Shown one piece after another: positions 29,116 to 36,344 of a stretch of 64,000 nt of DNA (position 1 is the first letter of the stretch; each line of letters begins with the position of its first letter). The translations under genes and the position numbers were made by a program. Where the stretch lies: NCBI GenBank assembly GCA_016124205.1, contig WGOD01000002.1, positions 806,001-870,000 of the forward strand, written 5' to 3'. This DNA comes from Alphaproteobacteria bacterium (GTDB lineage Bacteria > Pseudomonadota > Alphaproteobacteria > Caulobacterales > Maricaulaceae). A model generated the notes under the pieces. That model ran no database searches, was not told the DNA's origin, and saw only the letters and a program-made list of their open reading frames with translations.

Positions 29116-29916
29116 TTACTGCTGGACCTGTAGCGAAACAATGAGGGATTCCGTTCCGCCGCCATGGATGAAGCCGGAGACCGGGGCCACCTCGGCATAG
29201 TCGAGGCCGGTGGCGATCTTCACATAACGCTCGTCCGGCGAGATCGCGTTGGAGATGTCGAAGCCGACCCAGCCGAGCCCGTCGACATGGGCCTCCGCCC
29301 AGGCGTGGCTGGCGTCCTGCATTTCCCGGTCATTCATCATCAGATAGCCGCTGACATAGCGCGCCGGAATGCCAAGCTCGCGGGCCAGAGACAGGAAGAT
29401 GTGGGTGTGGTCCTGACAGACCCCCTCGCCGTCTTCCGCGGCGGCTTCGGCGGTGGTTTCCACATGGGTCGCCTCGGTCGTGTAGGGCACGGCGGTCAGC
29501 ACATGGGCCGACAGGGCGTGAAGACGCGCCAGCGTATCATCCGTGTCCGGATCGAATGACTTCAGAAGCCGGTTGAGCGCCGCACCCGGACGCGTCCGGT
29601 CGGTCTGGCGCCGGAAGTACCACAGGGCCGCCGCGCCCTCATGCGGGCCGGTTACGCCGGCCGTGTTGCGGGTCTCGATTTCGCCTGTGCAGGTCAGGAC
29701 GATCTCGGTGGCGCCGGGTTCGATCCCGATCAGGTCGACTTCATTGCCGTGCTGGTCGGAGAAGCGTGCCTGGGACCGGCCGCCCTCGATACCGAGCGAC
29801 CAGGACTTCACCGTCTGCGACAGGTTCGAGGCCGGACGCAAGCGCAGTTGCTGCAGGCCGTAGGGCACCGGTTCATCGTAGGAATAGCGGGTTGTGTGGG
29901 CGATCCTGAGCAGCAT
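29116..29916 (-). CDS. Transglutaminase-family protein of the Anbu cluster
   Basis: 266 residues. An N-terminal beta domain (LLRIAHTTRYSYDEPVPYG) and a transglutaminase-like domain with catalytic Cys167 (GEGVCQDHTHIF), His204 (ASHAWAEAHV) and Asp220 (GWVGFDISN). In these clusters it is assumed to act as a peptide ligase or amidase together with the ATP-grasp enzyme. It lies 4 bases after the alpha-E gene and 33 bases before Anbu. Confidence 0.93.
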   Translation of the reverse strand: MLLRIAHTTRYSYDEPVPYGLQQLRLRPASNLSQTVKSWSLGIEGGRSQARFSDQHGNEVDLIGIEPGATEIVLTCTGEIETRNTAGVTGPHEGAAALWYFRRQTDRTRPGAALNRLLKSFDPDTDDTLARLHALSAHVLTAVPYTTEATHVETTAEAAAEDGEGVCQDHTHIFLSLARELGIPARYVSGYLMMNDREMQDASHAWAEAHVDGLGWVGFDISNAISPDERYVKIATGLDYAEVAPVSGFIHGGGTESLIVSLQVQQ

Positions 29917-29920
29917 GGCC

Positions 29921-30862
29921 TTAGGCGTTGAACCTGTAATCGGCCTCGATCTGCATACCGATGGCGTTGTTGCGGGCGATGAAGCCGGTCAGGAATTCGT
30001 GCAGTCCCTGACGGAAGATGGCCTCGATTTCAGTCACGGTCAGTTCGTCCAGCGCCTCGCGCGCCATTTTCGCGCTTGGCATGACCTCTCCATAGCCCTC
30101 CGACAGATTGTCGAGCGCCTCGACATAGCCTTCGCAGGAATAGCGCAGCGAGCGCGGCATCTGGCGGTTGAGGATGAGGTATTCGGCGATCTTCATCGGC
30201 GTCGCCTCCCCGCCATAGAGCCAGTTGAAGGAGCGGGCCGCGGACGCCGAGCGCAGCACCGATTCCCACTGAACATTGTCGAGCGAGGACCCGACCTGCG
30301 AGGTCGAGGGCAGGAGGACGTAGTATTTCACGTCGAGAATCCGAGCCGTGTTGTCCGCGCGCTCGATGCGCGTGCCCAGGCGGGCGAAATTGTAGATGTC
30401 GTTGCGCAGGGCCGTGCCCGCCCAGGATCCGCGCACCAGCGCGCCGCGCTGGCGGATCAGGTTGAGAATATCGGGCAGTTCGCTGGCCGGGATGGGCTTG
30501 GCCAGCTGCTCCTTCAGGGCCAGCCAGCCTTCGTTGACATTCTCCCAGACCTCGCGCGTCAGCGCGGTGCGGACCATGCGTGCATTGTTCCGCGCCGCCT
30601 CGAACAGGCACATGACGCAGGAGGGATTGTCGCGGTCACGCAAGAGGAAGTCGGCGACGCGGTCGGCATCATAGCCGTCATGCTTGGCCTGATAGCCGGC
30701 CTGGTTGCCGGCCGTCATGACGATGGAGGCCCACTCATTCTCGCTCGATGCGGCGCGGGTCAGCGCCATGCGCATGCCGGCTTCGAGCAGGCGCGCCGTG
30801 TTCTCGCTCCGCTCGAGCTGGCGGAACATCCAGTACAGGCCGCTGGCGGTTCTTCCGAGCAT
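29921..30862 (-). CDS. Alpha-E domain protein (DUF403) of the Anbu cluster
   Basis: 313 residues, all helical, beginning MLGRTASGLYWMFRQLERSENTARLLEAGMRMAL, the alpha-E signature, with ERADNTARILDVKYYVLLPS in the second half. Function unknown; always next to the circularly permuted ATP-grasp and transglutaminase genes. Its start codon shares one base with the stop of the truncated ATP-grasp gene. Confidence 0.93.
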   Translation of the reverse strand: MLGRTASGLYWMFRQLERSENTARLLEAGMRMALTRAASSENEWASIVMTAGNQAGYQAKHDGYDADRVADFLLRDRDNPSCVMCLFEAARNNARMVRTALTREVWENVNEGWLALKEQLAKPIPASELPDILNLIRQRGALVRGSWAGTALRNDIYNFARLGTRIERADNTARILDVKYYVLLPSTSQVGSSLDNVQWESVLRSASAARSFNWLYGGEATPMKIAEYLILNRQMPRSLRYSCEGYVEALDNLSEGYGEVMPSAKMAREALDELTVTEIEAIFRQGLHEFLTGFIARNNAIGMQIEADYRFNA

Positions 30863-31007
30863 CAGTCCTCCAGCACCCAGGTGTCCTTGGTGCCTCCGCC
30901 CTGGCTGGAATTCACGACGAGCGACCCCGCCTTCATCGCGACGCGGGTCAGTCCGCCCGGCGTGATGTCGATCTTGTCGGGTGCCACGAGCACGAAGGGG
31001 CGCAGAT
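30862..31007 (-). pseudogene. Circularly permuted ATP-grasp gene, C-terminal fragment cut by an IS
   Basis: Only the last 48 or so codons remain, read as [20 protein letters not shown] followed by a segment holding [20 protein letters not shown] and a TGA at 30862-30864. This is the highly conserved end of the circularly permuted ATP-grasp (DUF404/407) proteins that accompany alpha-E genes and are about 470 residues long. Upstream of codon -48 the sequence turns into the left end of an IS6-family element, and the missing part is not found on the other side of the element. The operon therefore has lost its ligase and its original promoter. Confidence 0.9.
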
Positions 31008-31060
31008 GGTGCTGTCAGACAAAAGCGAACCGGTCTCTATTGACGGCGGCGCGGCTGAGA

Positions 31061-31762
31061 TCAGGCGGCAAGCTGCCGCCATTCGGCCAGCGCGGCTTGC
31101 CGGTTCTCCTTGAACCGGTCGCGGGGATTGAGGTGTCGGTCGAGATTGAAGTGGTTGTGGACGGAAGAGTGGACGGTGGCGAATTTCTGAAGACTTCGCA
31201 TTTGCCGGAAGCGGAGCATCGCCCGCTCTCTTCGTCGCAATGGTAGATGGCTATTCTCAGCCCGATTGTTAAGCCAGCGGCCGACCTCCTGATCGCCTTC
31301 AATGCCCAGTTTCTTGAACGCTGCGCGGTAGGACCGAAGCCGGTCTGTCACGATCGCCTTCGGCTTGCCAAATCGCTTCATCGCCTTACGGAGAAACTTG
31401 AGCGCCGCCTGGCGATCTCGGCGTTTGGTGACGTAGGCCTCGAGGACCTCACCCTCATGATCGACCGCGCGCCAGAGGTAGTGGGTCACTCCGTTGATCT
31501 TCACAAACATCTCGTCGAGGTGCCACTGCCATTGAGGCCACGCGCGCAGCCGGCTGGCTCTCTTCCGCCGAATCTCTGCGGCGAACATGGGCCCGAACCG
31601 GTTCCACCAATACCGGACGGTTTCGTGGCTCACCTCGATCCCGCGTTCGTGGAGCAGATCCTCGACGTTCCGCAGCGACAGCGGAAACCGGACATACATC
31701 ATCACCGCCAGGCGGATGACCTCGGGTGACGTCTTGAAATAGCGGAACGGGTTCGGGCTCAT
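31061..31762 (-). CDS. IS6-family transposase
   Basis: 233 residues, full length for the family. An N-terminal helix-turn-helix (SLRNVEDLLHERGIEVSHETVRYWWNRFGP, positions about 29-58) and a DDE catalytic core with WHLDEMFVKI, the second Asp in IVTDRLRSYR and Glu in NNRAENSH, then the family end motif FRQMRSLQKFATVHSSVHNH. It performs replicative transposition, giving cointegrates and adjacent deletions. No frameshift seen, so it may still be active. Confidence 0.93.
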   Translation of the reverse strand: MSPNPFRYFKTSPEVIRLAVMMYVRFPLSLRNVEDLLHERGIEVSHETVRYWWNRFGPMFAAEIRRKRASRLRAWPQWQWHLDEMFVKINGVTHYLWRAVDHEGEVLEAYVTKRRDRQAALKFLRKAMKRFGKPKAIVTDRLRSYRAAFKKLGIEGDQEVGRWLNNRAENSHLPLRRRERAMLRFRQMRSLQKFATVHSSVHNHFNLDRHLNPRDRFKENRQAALAEWRQLAA

Positions 31763-31764
31763 CC

Positions 31765-31864
31765 GCTCAGGATGGCGGCGAACCGGCTAACGCCGGGTTT
31801 CCTCTGACACTGTCGCTCAGGATGATGGCCCATCCGCTAACGCCGAGTTTCCTCTGACACTGCC
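31765..31864. repeat. Two tandem 50-bp copies of the IS right terminus
   Basis: Copies at 31765-31814 and 31815-31864 begin GCTCAGGATG, share CTAACGCCG and end CCTCTGACACTG(T/C)C. They agree at roughly four of five positions and have a period of exactly 50 bp. The inner copy carries a second version of the terminal inverted repeat (GACAGTGTCAGA when read inward), the outer copy the better one. Confidence 0.85.
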
Positions 31865-31880
31865 CTCTCTTCTACGGACA

Positions 31881-32681
31881 TCAGCGCAATGTAACGGCCA
31901 AGGTTGCCTGATCGCTGTGATAAATTCCGCTCGGCTCGTCAGGCAGCGTGATCCGGACCGCCGACACTAGGACCGCGCCGGACAGGTCAGAGCCGATTTC
32001 GAACTGCCCGTCAGAATTGGTCTCGAGTCGTTCGTGTCGTCCGCTTGCGCTGTAGATATCGACGTCATGCCGGGGCAGGGCTTCGCCCTGCCAAAGGAGA
32101 ACAAAGCTCCGGGGATTTCCTTGTCCGGCCACGAACTCCAGTGCCTGGCCGACAGGCACTGCCGCCATGTCTGCTCCGGATTCGCATGTTTCCACGCACA
32201 GGAAGATCTTCGTGTGCTTGGTATAGCTGCGCATCATTGCCGGGTCGCCGGGCAGGGCATCGAATGCTGCGCGCGTCATGGCATCCGCTCCTATCTCGTC
32301 GAAGTAGAGCGCAACGTCTTCCGGAGCGATCTCACCTGAGCGCGGCAGAGCGCTGATTGCAACTGATGCAAAACCGGTCGATTGCGGCGTGAACGAGACG
32401 CGCAGAGCGGTCGGGGTCTCCTCGTAGGTGAGATCCTCCACAACCTCGTCGTGGCCCACCCGCACAGAAGTGAAGTCGATCCGGTTCCGTGCCGGTCCCG
32501 TTTCAATGTCGGGAAATTCCAGTGCGCTCGTCAGCCCAACCGTGACCTCCGACCCCGCCTCCCATACCGTGCGCTCGGTTGCCAGATAGGTCTTGTGGGC
32601 AGATGCCAGCGGCGCTGTTAGCATCGTCGCCACGAGCGCGGCGGTAACTGTCCTTATCCACAGTTTGCAAGAATGGAACAC
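31881..32681 (-). CDS. DUF4198-type periplasmic protein
   Basis: 266 residues: signal peptide ending APLASAHK, so His is at or next to the mature N-terminus, then a beta-rich domain of the DUF4198 type (YLATERTVWEAGSEVTVGLT ... GEALPRHDVDIYSASGRHER ... NSDGQFEIGSD). Such proteins occur near metal uptake and copper genes and may bind metal through the N-terminal His. I start at the GTG at 32681, which follows GGAAGGAG by 8 bases; the open frame goes on upstream without a better site. Last gene of the copper operon before the IS. Confidence 0.8.
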   Translation of the reverse strand: MFHSCKLWIRTVTAALVATMLTAPLASAHKTYLATERTVWEAGSEVTVGLTSALEFPDIETGPARNRIDFTSVRVGHDEVVEDLTYEETPTALRVSFTPQSTGFASVAISALPRSGEIAPEDVALYFDEIGADAMTRAAFDALPGDPAMMRSYTKHTKIFLCVETCESGADMAAVPVGQALEFVAGQGNPRSFVLLWQGEALPRHDVDIYSASGRHERLETNSDGQFEIGSDLSGAVLVSAVRITLPDEPSGIYHSDQATLAVTLR

Positions 32682-32715
32682 GGTCGTAACTCCTTCCGAG
32701 GGGAATGATGCGGCT

Positions 32716-33147
32716 TCACTCGATGCCGGACTGCATCTCGCGGATTTCCTCCGGCCACTGGCTCTTGATGAAGGCGAGGGTTGCAATGATTTCCGCGTCG
32801 CTCATCACGTCGCCAAATCCCGCCATGTCGGTCTCGTAGCCTTCCGAGGCGAAGGCGGCCGTGCCGAACTTGGTGATATTGAAGAGCGTCTCGTCGGAAT
32901 GGTGCCAGGTATGTCCCGTCTCATCGTGGGGCGGGGCGGGCAGCCGCCCGTTCTCGCGGCGCTGGCGCCAGTTCGCCTCGCCCTCGAGATTCGCGCCGTG
33001 ACACGACGCACAATTTTCCGCGTAAAGCGCACGTCCCTGGGCGACCAGTGACATGTCACCGGCATCGATGCGGCTGGGATCGAGCGTATCGGGCGCCTGA
33101 GAGCAGGCTGCGCTGCCGAGCGTTATCAGGAGTGTGAAGATCCGCAT
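32716..33147 (-). CDS. c-type cytochrome lipoprotein
   Basis: 143 residues. Signal peptide with lipobox-like GSAAC, one haem site CASCH in ALYAENCASCHGANLEGE and an axial Met candidate in GFGDVMSDAEIIATLAFIKS. Class I cytochrome c, periplasmic, membrane-anchored. It sits in the copper operon 1 base after the acyltransferase stop; it could carry electrons from the multicopper oxidase or a cuproprotein. Start chosen at 33147, where the signal peptide begins. Confidence 0.88.
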   Translation of the reverse strand: MRIFTLLITLGSAACSQAPDTLDPSRIDAGDMSLVAQGRALYAENCASCHGANLEGEANWRQRRENGRLPAPPHDETGHTWHHSDETLFNITKFGTAAFASEGYETDMAGFGDVMSDAEIIATLAFIKSQWPEEIREMQSGIE

Positions 33148-33148
33148 G

Positions 33149-34177
33149 TTAGGTCCGTCCTTCATCTGCGCCGGTCCGGGGGCGTCCGGATAACCAGCGT
33201 CCAAAGTCAGCTTTCCGGGCGAGACTCGGTCGCTCGATCAGGTGCCAGGACAAAGCGGACACGAGCAGGGTCGCCGGAATTCCGACAGCGACCAGCAGGG
33301 TCTCGCCGCGCGCCACTCCCGTGAACCACAAGATCTGGAAGAGCGGATAATGCCAGATGTAAATGCCATAGGACCAGTCCGGCATGCGCGAGAAGGTCGG
33401 GCCGAGACGTTTTGAAAACGCCAGCCAGAACAAGCCTGAGGCGAGGGCGATGTTCAGAAGGATTTCTGCGGCGGGATGGTCGCCGGACAGGAACCAGACA
33501 GGTCCAGCGACCAGAGCGGCGACTGGCAGAAGGGGAAGCCGGTCACGCCAGGCATAAACGCTCATCCCGACAAGAAATGCTGCACCGAGCCGGAACAGGT
33601 TGACGAGCAGGGCGGGACCGTCCGGCCAGGCCATCATGATCCCGGCATGTGCGAATGCCATCACGATGAAGAGCGCGGTGAGCACGGTGCGCCGCCATGC
33701 AAAACCCGTAAAGAACAGGACTGCGGCTCCGATATAGGCGATGACTTCGTAGCGCAGCGTCCAGAGCGTCGCTGAAAACTCGCCGGGTGCCGGGTTGGTC
33801 GCAAAAAGACCCTCCGGGGCTCCGGACGTGTCGAGGAAGAAAACGACGTTCGGGACGTAGCCCCATGTCGCAAGGCTCCTCCAATAGGCCTGGGGCTCCA
33901 CGGTGGTGAAAAGCGGTCCGATCACGAGAACGGCGAGAAGCGCCAGCACGACCAGAGCCGGCATGATCCGCAAAATGCGGGAAGCGGCATAGGTGGCGAG
34001 GTCGCGCCGCCGCTCCAGACTGTCTGCGATCAGGAACCCGCTGAGGATGAAAAAGCCGTTGACTGCGGCATAGCCGATCGACCAGCCATTCGCGGCGATG
34101 AGGGGCGATCCGAGGCCATTGATCACGACTGGGACGTGTTCGACCATCACCGCCGAGGCCAGAAAAAGCCGTAGCAA
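33149..34177 (-). CDS. Acyltransferase family 3 membrane protein, start uncertain
   Basis: 342 residues from a TTG at 34177, about ten membrane segments, with the family motifs NGFFILSGFLIADSLERR and WHYPLFQI near the end (YGIYIWHYPLF). Members O-acylate sugars of the envelope. The frame stays open upstream to 34252 and reads GGAFDGRDNRLTLLRLFLAS, the normal N-terminus of the family, but there is no ATG, GTG or TTG in that stretch. Either a rare start (ATT at 34232-34234) is used or the 5' end is damaged. It lies in the copper operon. Confidence 0.8.
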   Translation of the reverse strand: MLRLFLASAVMVEHVPVVINGLGSPLIAANGWSIGYAAVNGFFILSGFLIADSLERRRDLATYAASRILRIMPALVVLALLAVLVIGPLFTTVEPQAYWRSLATWGYVPNVVFFLDTSGAPEGLFATNPAPGEFSATLWTLRYEVIAYIGAAVLFFTGFAWRRTVLTALFIVMAFAHAGIMMAWPDGPALLVNLFRLGAAFLVGMSVYAWRDRLPLLPVAALVAGPVWFLSGDHPAAEILLNIALASGLFWLAFSKRLGPTFSRMPDWSYGIYIWHYPLFQILWFTGVARGETLLVAVGIPATLLVSALSWHLIERPSLARKADFGRWLSGRPRTGADEGRT

Positions 34178-34312
34178 TGTGAGCCGATTGTCCCGACCGT
34201 CGAATGCGCCGCCGATGGATAGGAAAGTGCGAATGGTGCCGCGTCCCCGTCAGGTTTCAAAACGGGTTACGCAGACGAGCGTCACTTCCCTCGCGGCAGG
34301 GGCGTTATTCGC

Positions 34313-35062
34313 TCAGGTTTCTGGCGGCACCGCGTTTTTCCGCCGGTGTTGCGCCAGCTCCATACGGACCAGCCGCTGCATGCGCAGGACCAGCAGCAGA
34401 AGCCCTGCGAACACGGTCAGGAGCGCCAGCAAGGCCGCAGTGATGAGCAGCGGATTATTGAAATTCTCGCGCTCGTCATAATCCATGATGTGGAGCATCC
34501 AGAAGAAGTCATAGAAGCGCCAGGCATCGTTCCGCCGTGCGGTGACGAGACCGGAGTCCGGGGAAACGTAGATCCGGGTGCCTTCACCATCATCGAATGA
34601 GACGCGCCAGGCGGGACCCGGTCGCCGGGACTCCCAGGTGGCGTCCTCGAAATATTCGATCGCGGCAATTTCCGGATCACCGGCATAGTCTGCGACGGCG
34701 ATCTCGATGGCGCGTTCCCGGGTGATCGGCGTGATGACCTCGCCTGTTGCGGCGTCGACCAGCCGGCTCCGACCGTCCTGCACGACCACATTCCAGACCG
34801 GCTGTCCTTGCCAGAGCTGTAGGTGCGCCGTGCGCACTGGCAGGCCGGGAAAAGCGGCTTCAGCGGCCTGGCCCACGGCGATGACAGAGGAGGGATCGAT
34901 CGGTGTGTCGGGGAGGGCAGCCATGTTGTGTTCGCCGCGAACACGCTCGATGGGAATGACGCTCATCACGACACCGCCCATGACCCAAAGCACGATCTGG
35001 ATGCCGACGACCAGGGCGATCCATTTGTGGACCCGGATCGTCCAACGCAGCAAAGCGGTCAT
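34313..35062 (-). CDS. PepSY-associated membrane protein
   Basis: 249 residues with an N-terminal membrane helix (IALVVGIQIVLWVMGGVVMS) preceded by RWTIRVHKW, a periplasmic region with PepSY-like folds (VWNVVVQDGRSRLVDAATGE and ERAIEIAVADYAGDPEIAAI), and a C-terminal helix (LLITAALLALLTVFAGLLLLVL). PepSY_TM proteins are common in copper and iron reductase loci and may move electrons or guard the periplasm. It is followed by the acyltransferase gene on the same strand. Confidence 0.85.
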   Translation of the reverse strand: MTALLRWTIRVHKWIALVVGIQIVLWVMGGVVMSVIPIERVRGEHNMAALPDTPIDPSSVIAVGQAAEAAFPGLPVRTAHLQLWQGQPVWNVVVQDGRSRLVDAATGEVITPITRERAIEIAVADYAGDPEIAAIEYFEDATWESRRPGPAWRVSFDDGEGTRIYVSPDSGLVTARRNDAWRFYDFFWMLHIMDYDERENFNNPLLITAALLALLTVFAGLLLLVLRMQRLVRMELAQHRRKNAVPPET

Positions 35063-35142
35063 TGTCTTCCCCCCTCAACCAGTCCGCCGCGCAGCCGAAT
35101 TCGGGAGCGCGGCGGCCTAGGCTGTCAATTCACTACCTTCCG

Positions 35143-35538
35143 TCAGTCGTGCCCGTGATGGGCATCGCTGGGCTCTGCGTTGTCCGAGTCGCCGTGGTTC
35201 ATGTCACCGTGATCCATGTCACCGTGATCCATGTCACCGTGATCCATGTCACCGTGGTTCATGCCATCGTGACCCTCGCCGTGATGTTCGCCATGCATCG
35301 CACGCATCATCTCGTGGCAGGCTTCCGCGCGAGCGCGCTCTTCGTCAGAGAGGCTCGCCATGATCGTGTCATGGTCTTCACCTGCCTCGTGACGGGCCAT
35401 CATGGCTTCGTGCATTTCCATGCAGGCGGAACGATCCGGATTGTCGTTGGCGGCGTGATCGCCGTGCTGGTCGGCGAGTGCCGATCCGCTAGTCAGCAGG
35501 AAGACAGCGCTTCCGAACGCGAGAGTAAGGTTGGCCAT
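35143..35538 (-). CDS. His/Met/Asp-rich periplasmic copper-binding protein with MDHGD repeats
   Basis: 131 residues: signal peptide (MANLTLAFGSAVFLLTSGSALA), a helical part with CMEMHEAMMARHEAGEDH and CHEMMRAMHGEHHGEGH, then five five-residue repeats of type M(D/N)HGD and a tail DAHHGHD. The Met and His density is what periplasmic copper chelators show. It lies directly upstream of no other metal gene by overlap but 29 bases after copB in the same direction. It probably stores or buffers periplasmic Cu. No named family. Confidence 0.75.
   Translation of the reverse strand: MANLTLAFGSAVFLLTSGSALADQHGDHAANDNPDRSACMEMHEAMMARHEAGEDHDTIMASLSDEERARAEACHEMMRAMHGEHHGEGHDGMNHGDMDHGDMDHGDMDHGDMNHGDSDNAEPSDAHHGHD
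35191..35265 (-). repeat. Five tandem 15-bp units coding for the metal-binding repeat
   Basis: Five consecutive 15-bp units starting at 35191, three of them identical (ACCGTGATCCATGTC at 35206, 35221 and 35236). They encode the M(D/N)HGD repeats of the His/Met-rich protein. A weaker sixth unit follows to 35280. Perfect copies suggest recent slippage. Confidence 0.9.
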
Positions 35539-35567
35539 TACAAGGTACTCCTTTGGATTGAGAAATT

Positions 35568-36344
35568 TCAGAACCAGATACGAAGACCGGCCACGATTGC
35601 TGTGGATTCCGGGTCGCCGCCTGCAGCGCGGGTGTAGTCAGCGGTCTCACCCAGCTGTCTCGTCCATTCAATCCCCACATAGGGTGCGAACTGACGGACG
35701 ATTTCATAACGCAGGCGCAAGCCAGCTTCGATGCTGGTCAGACCGGCACCCGTTTCGAGCGACGGCATGTCCTCAGCCGACCAGGCGAGTTCGGCTCGCG
35801 GCTGCAGGATCAGGCGCTGCGTCAGCAGCAATTCATATTCGGCCTCTGCACTGCCGGTCAGTTCGCCCCGGTTCGACAGATAGGCGGACACATCGACTTC
35901 GAACCAGTAGGGCGCGAGACCCTGCAGCGCGGCAACTGCGTGCGTGCGTCCGTTGCCGTCCTCGAAGTCGTGGGCGATTCCGCCTTGCAGATCGAAATAG
36001 GGAGTGATCGCGCGCGACCAGAGCGCCTCGACCCGAGCCTCCTCGAAGGCACCATGATCGAGGGAGTATTCGGCTTCACTCTTGATCCAGAGGCGGTTTA
36101 TCCGACCGCCATACCAGGCGTTGATGTCCCAAAGCGCAGCGTCTTCGCTGTCGCTGCTCCGGTATTCCAGCCGGTCAGTCTGGAAGAAGAATTGCCGCAT
36201 ACCGCCGGTTTCGTGGCGCAGTTCGTGGCGCGCTTCCTCCATGGCGTCTGCGCCGTAAAACTGGTCGGCGTAGGGCTCGTCGGCGGCCTGAGCTCCGGCA
36301 CCGGCCAGACCTGCGATGAGCGCAGCTGTCAGAAGCATTCTCAT
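35568..36344 (-). CDS. copB: Copper resistance outer-membrane protein CopB/PcoB
   Basis: 258 residues, signal peptide to AGAQA. The mature protein is a CopB/PcoB beta-barrel: QFFFQTDRLEYRSSDSEDAALWDINAWYGG, positions about 50-80, and repeated amphipathic strands ending with aromatic LRIWF, the signal for outer-membrane insertion. It handles copper at the outer membrane together with CopA. It overlaps the CopA stop by 4 bases. The N-terminal Met-rich region seen in some CopB proteins is absent; that role may be taken by the next gene. Confidence 0.93.
   Translation of the reverse strand: MRMLLTAALIAGLAGAGAQAADEPYADQFYGADAMEEARHELRHETGGMRQFFFQTDRLEYRSSDSEDAALWDINAWYGGRINRLWIKSEAEYSLDHGAFEEARVEALWSRAITPYFDLQGGIAHDFEDGNGRTHAVAALQGLAPYWFEVDVSAYLSNRGELTGSAEAEYELLLTQRLILQPRAELAWSAEDMPSLETGAGLTSIEAGLRLRYEIVRQFAPYVGIEWTRQLGETADYTRAAGGDPESTAIVAGLRIWF

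Larger units (their letters stand above)
31008..31864 (-). mobile_element. IS6-family insertion sequence
   Basis: An 857-bp element. Left end GGTGCTGTCAGA (31008-31019) and right end, read inward, GGCAGTGTCAGA (rc of 31853-31864) form imperfect inverted repeats of the IS6 type, around one transposase. The 8 bases flanking the ends (GCGCAGAT and CTCTCTTC) do not match, so no target duplication is seen. The left end cuts the ATP-grasp gene; the right side begins the metal island. Confidence 0.85.

Noticed and set aside
31015-31302. 95-codon open frame at the IS left end
   Set aside because: Runs out of frame over the transposase end and the terminal repeat; not a gene.
35191-35265. Possible CRISPR-like array
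   Set aside because: Units are 15 bp with no spacers and lie in frame within a coding sequence, so they are protein repeats.
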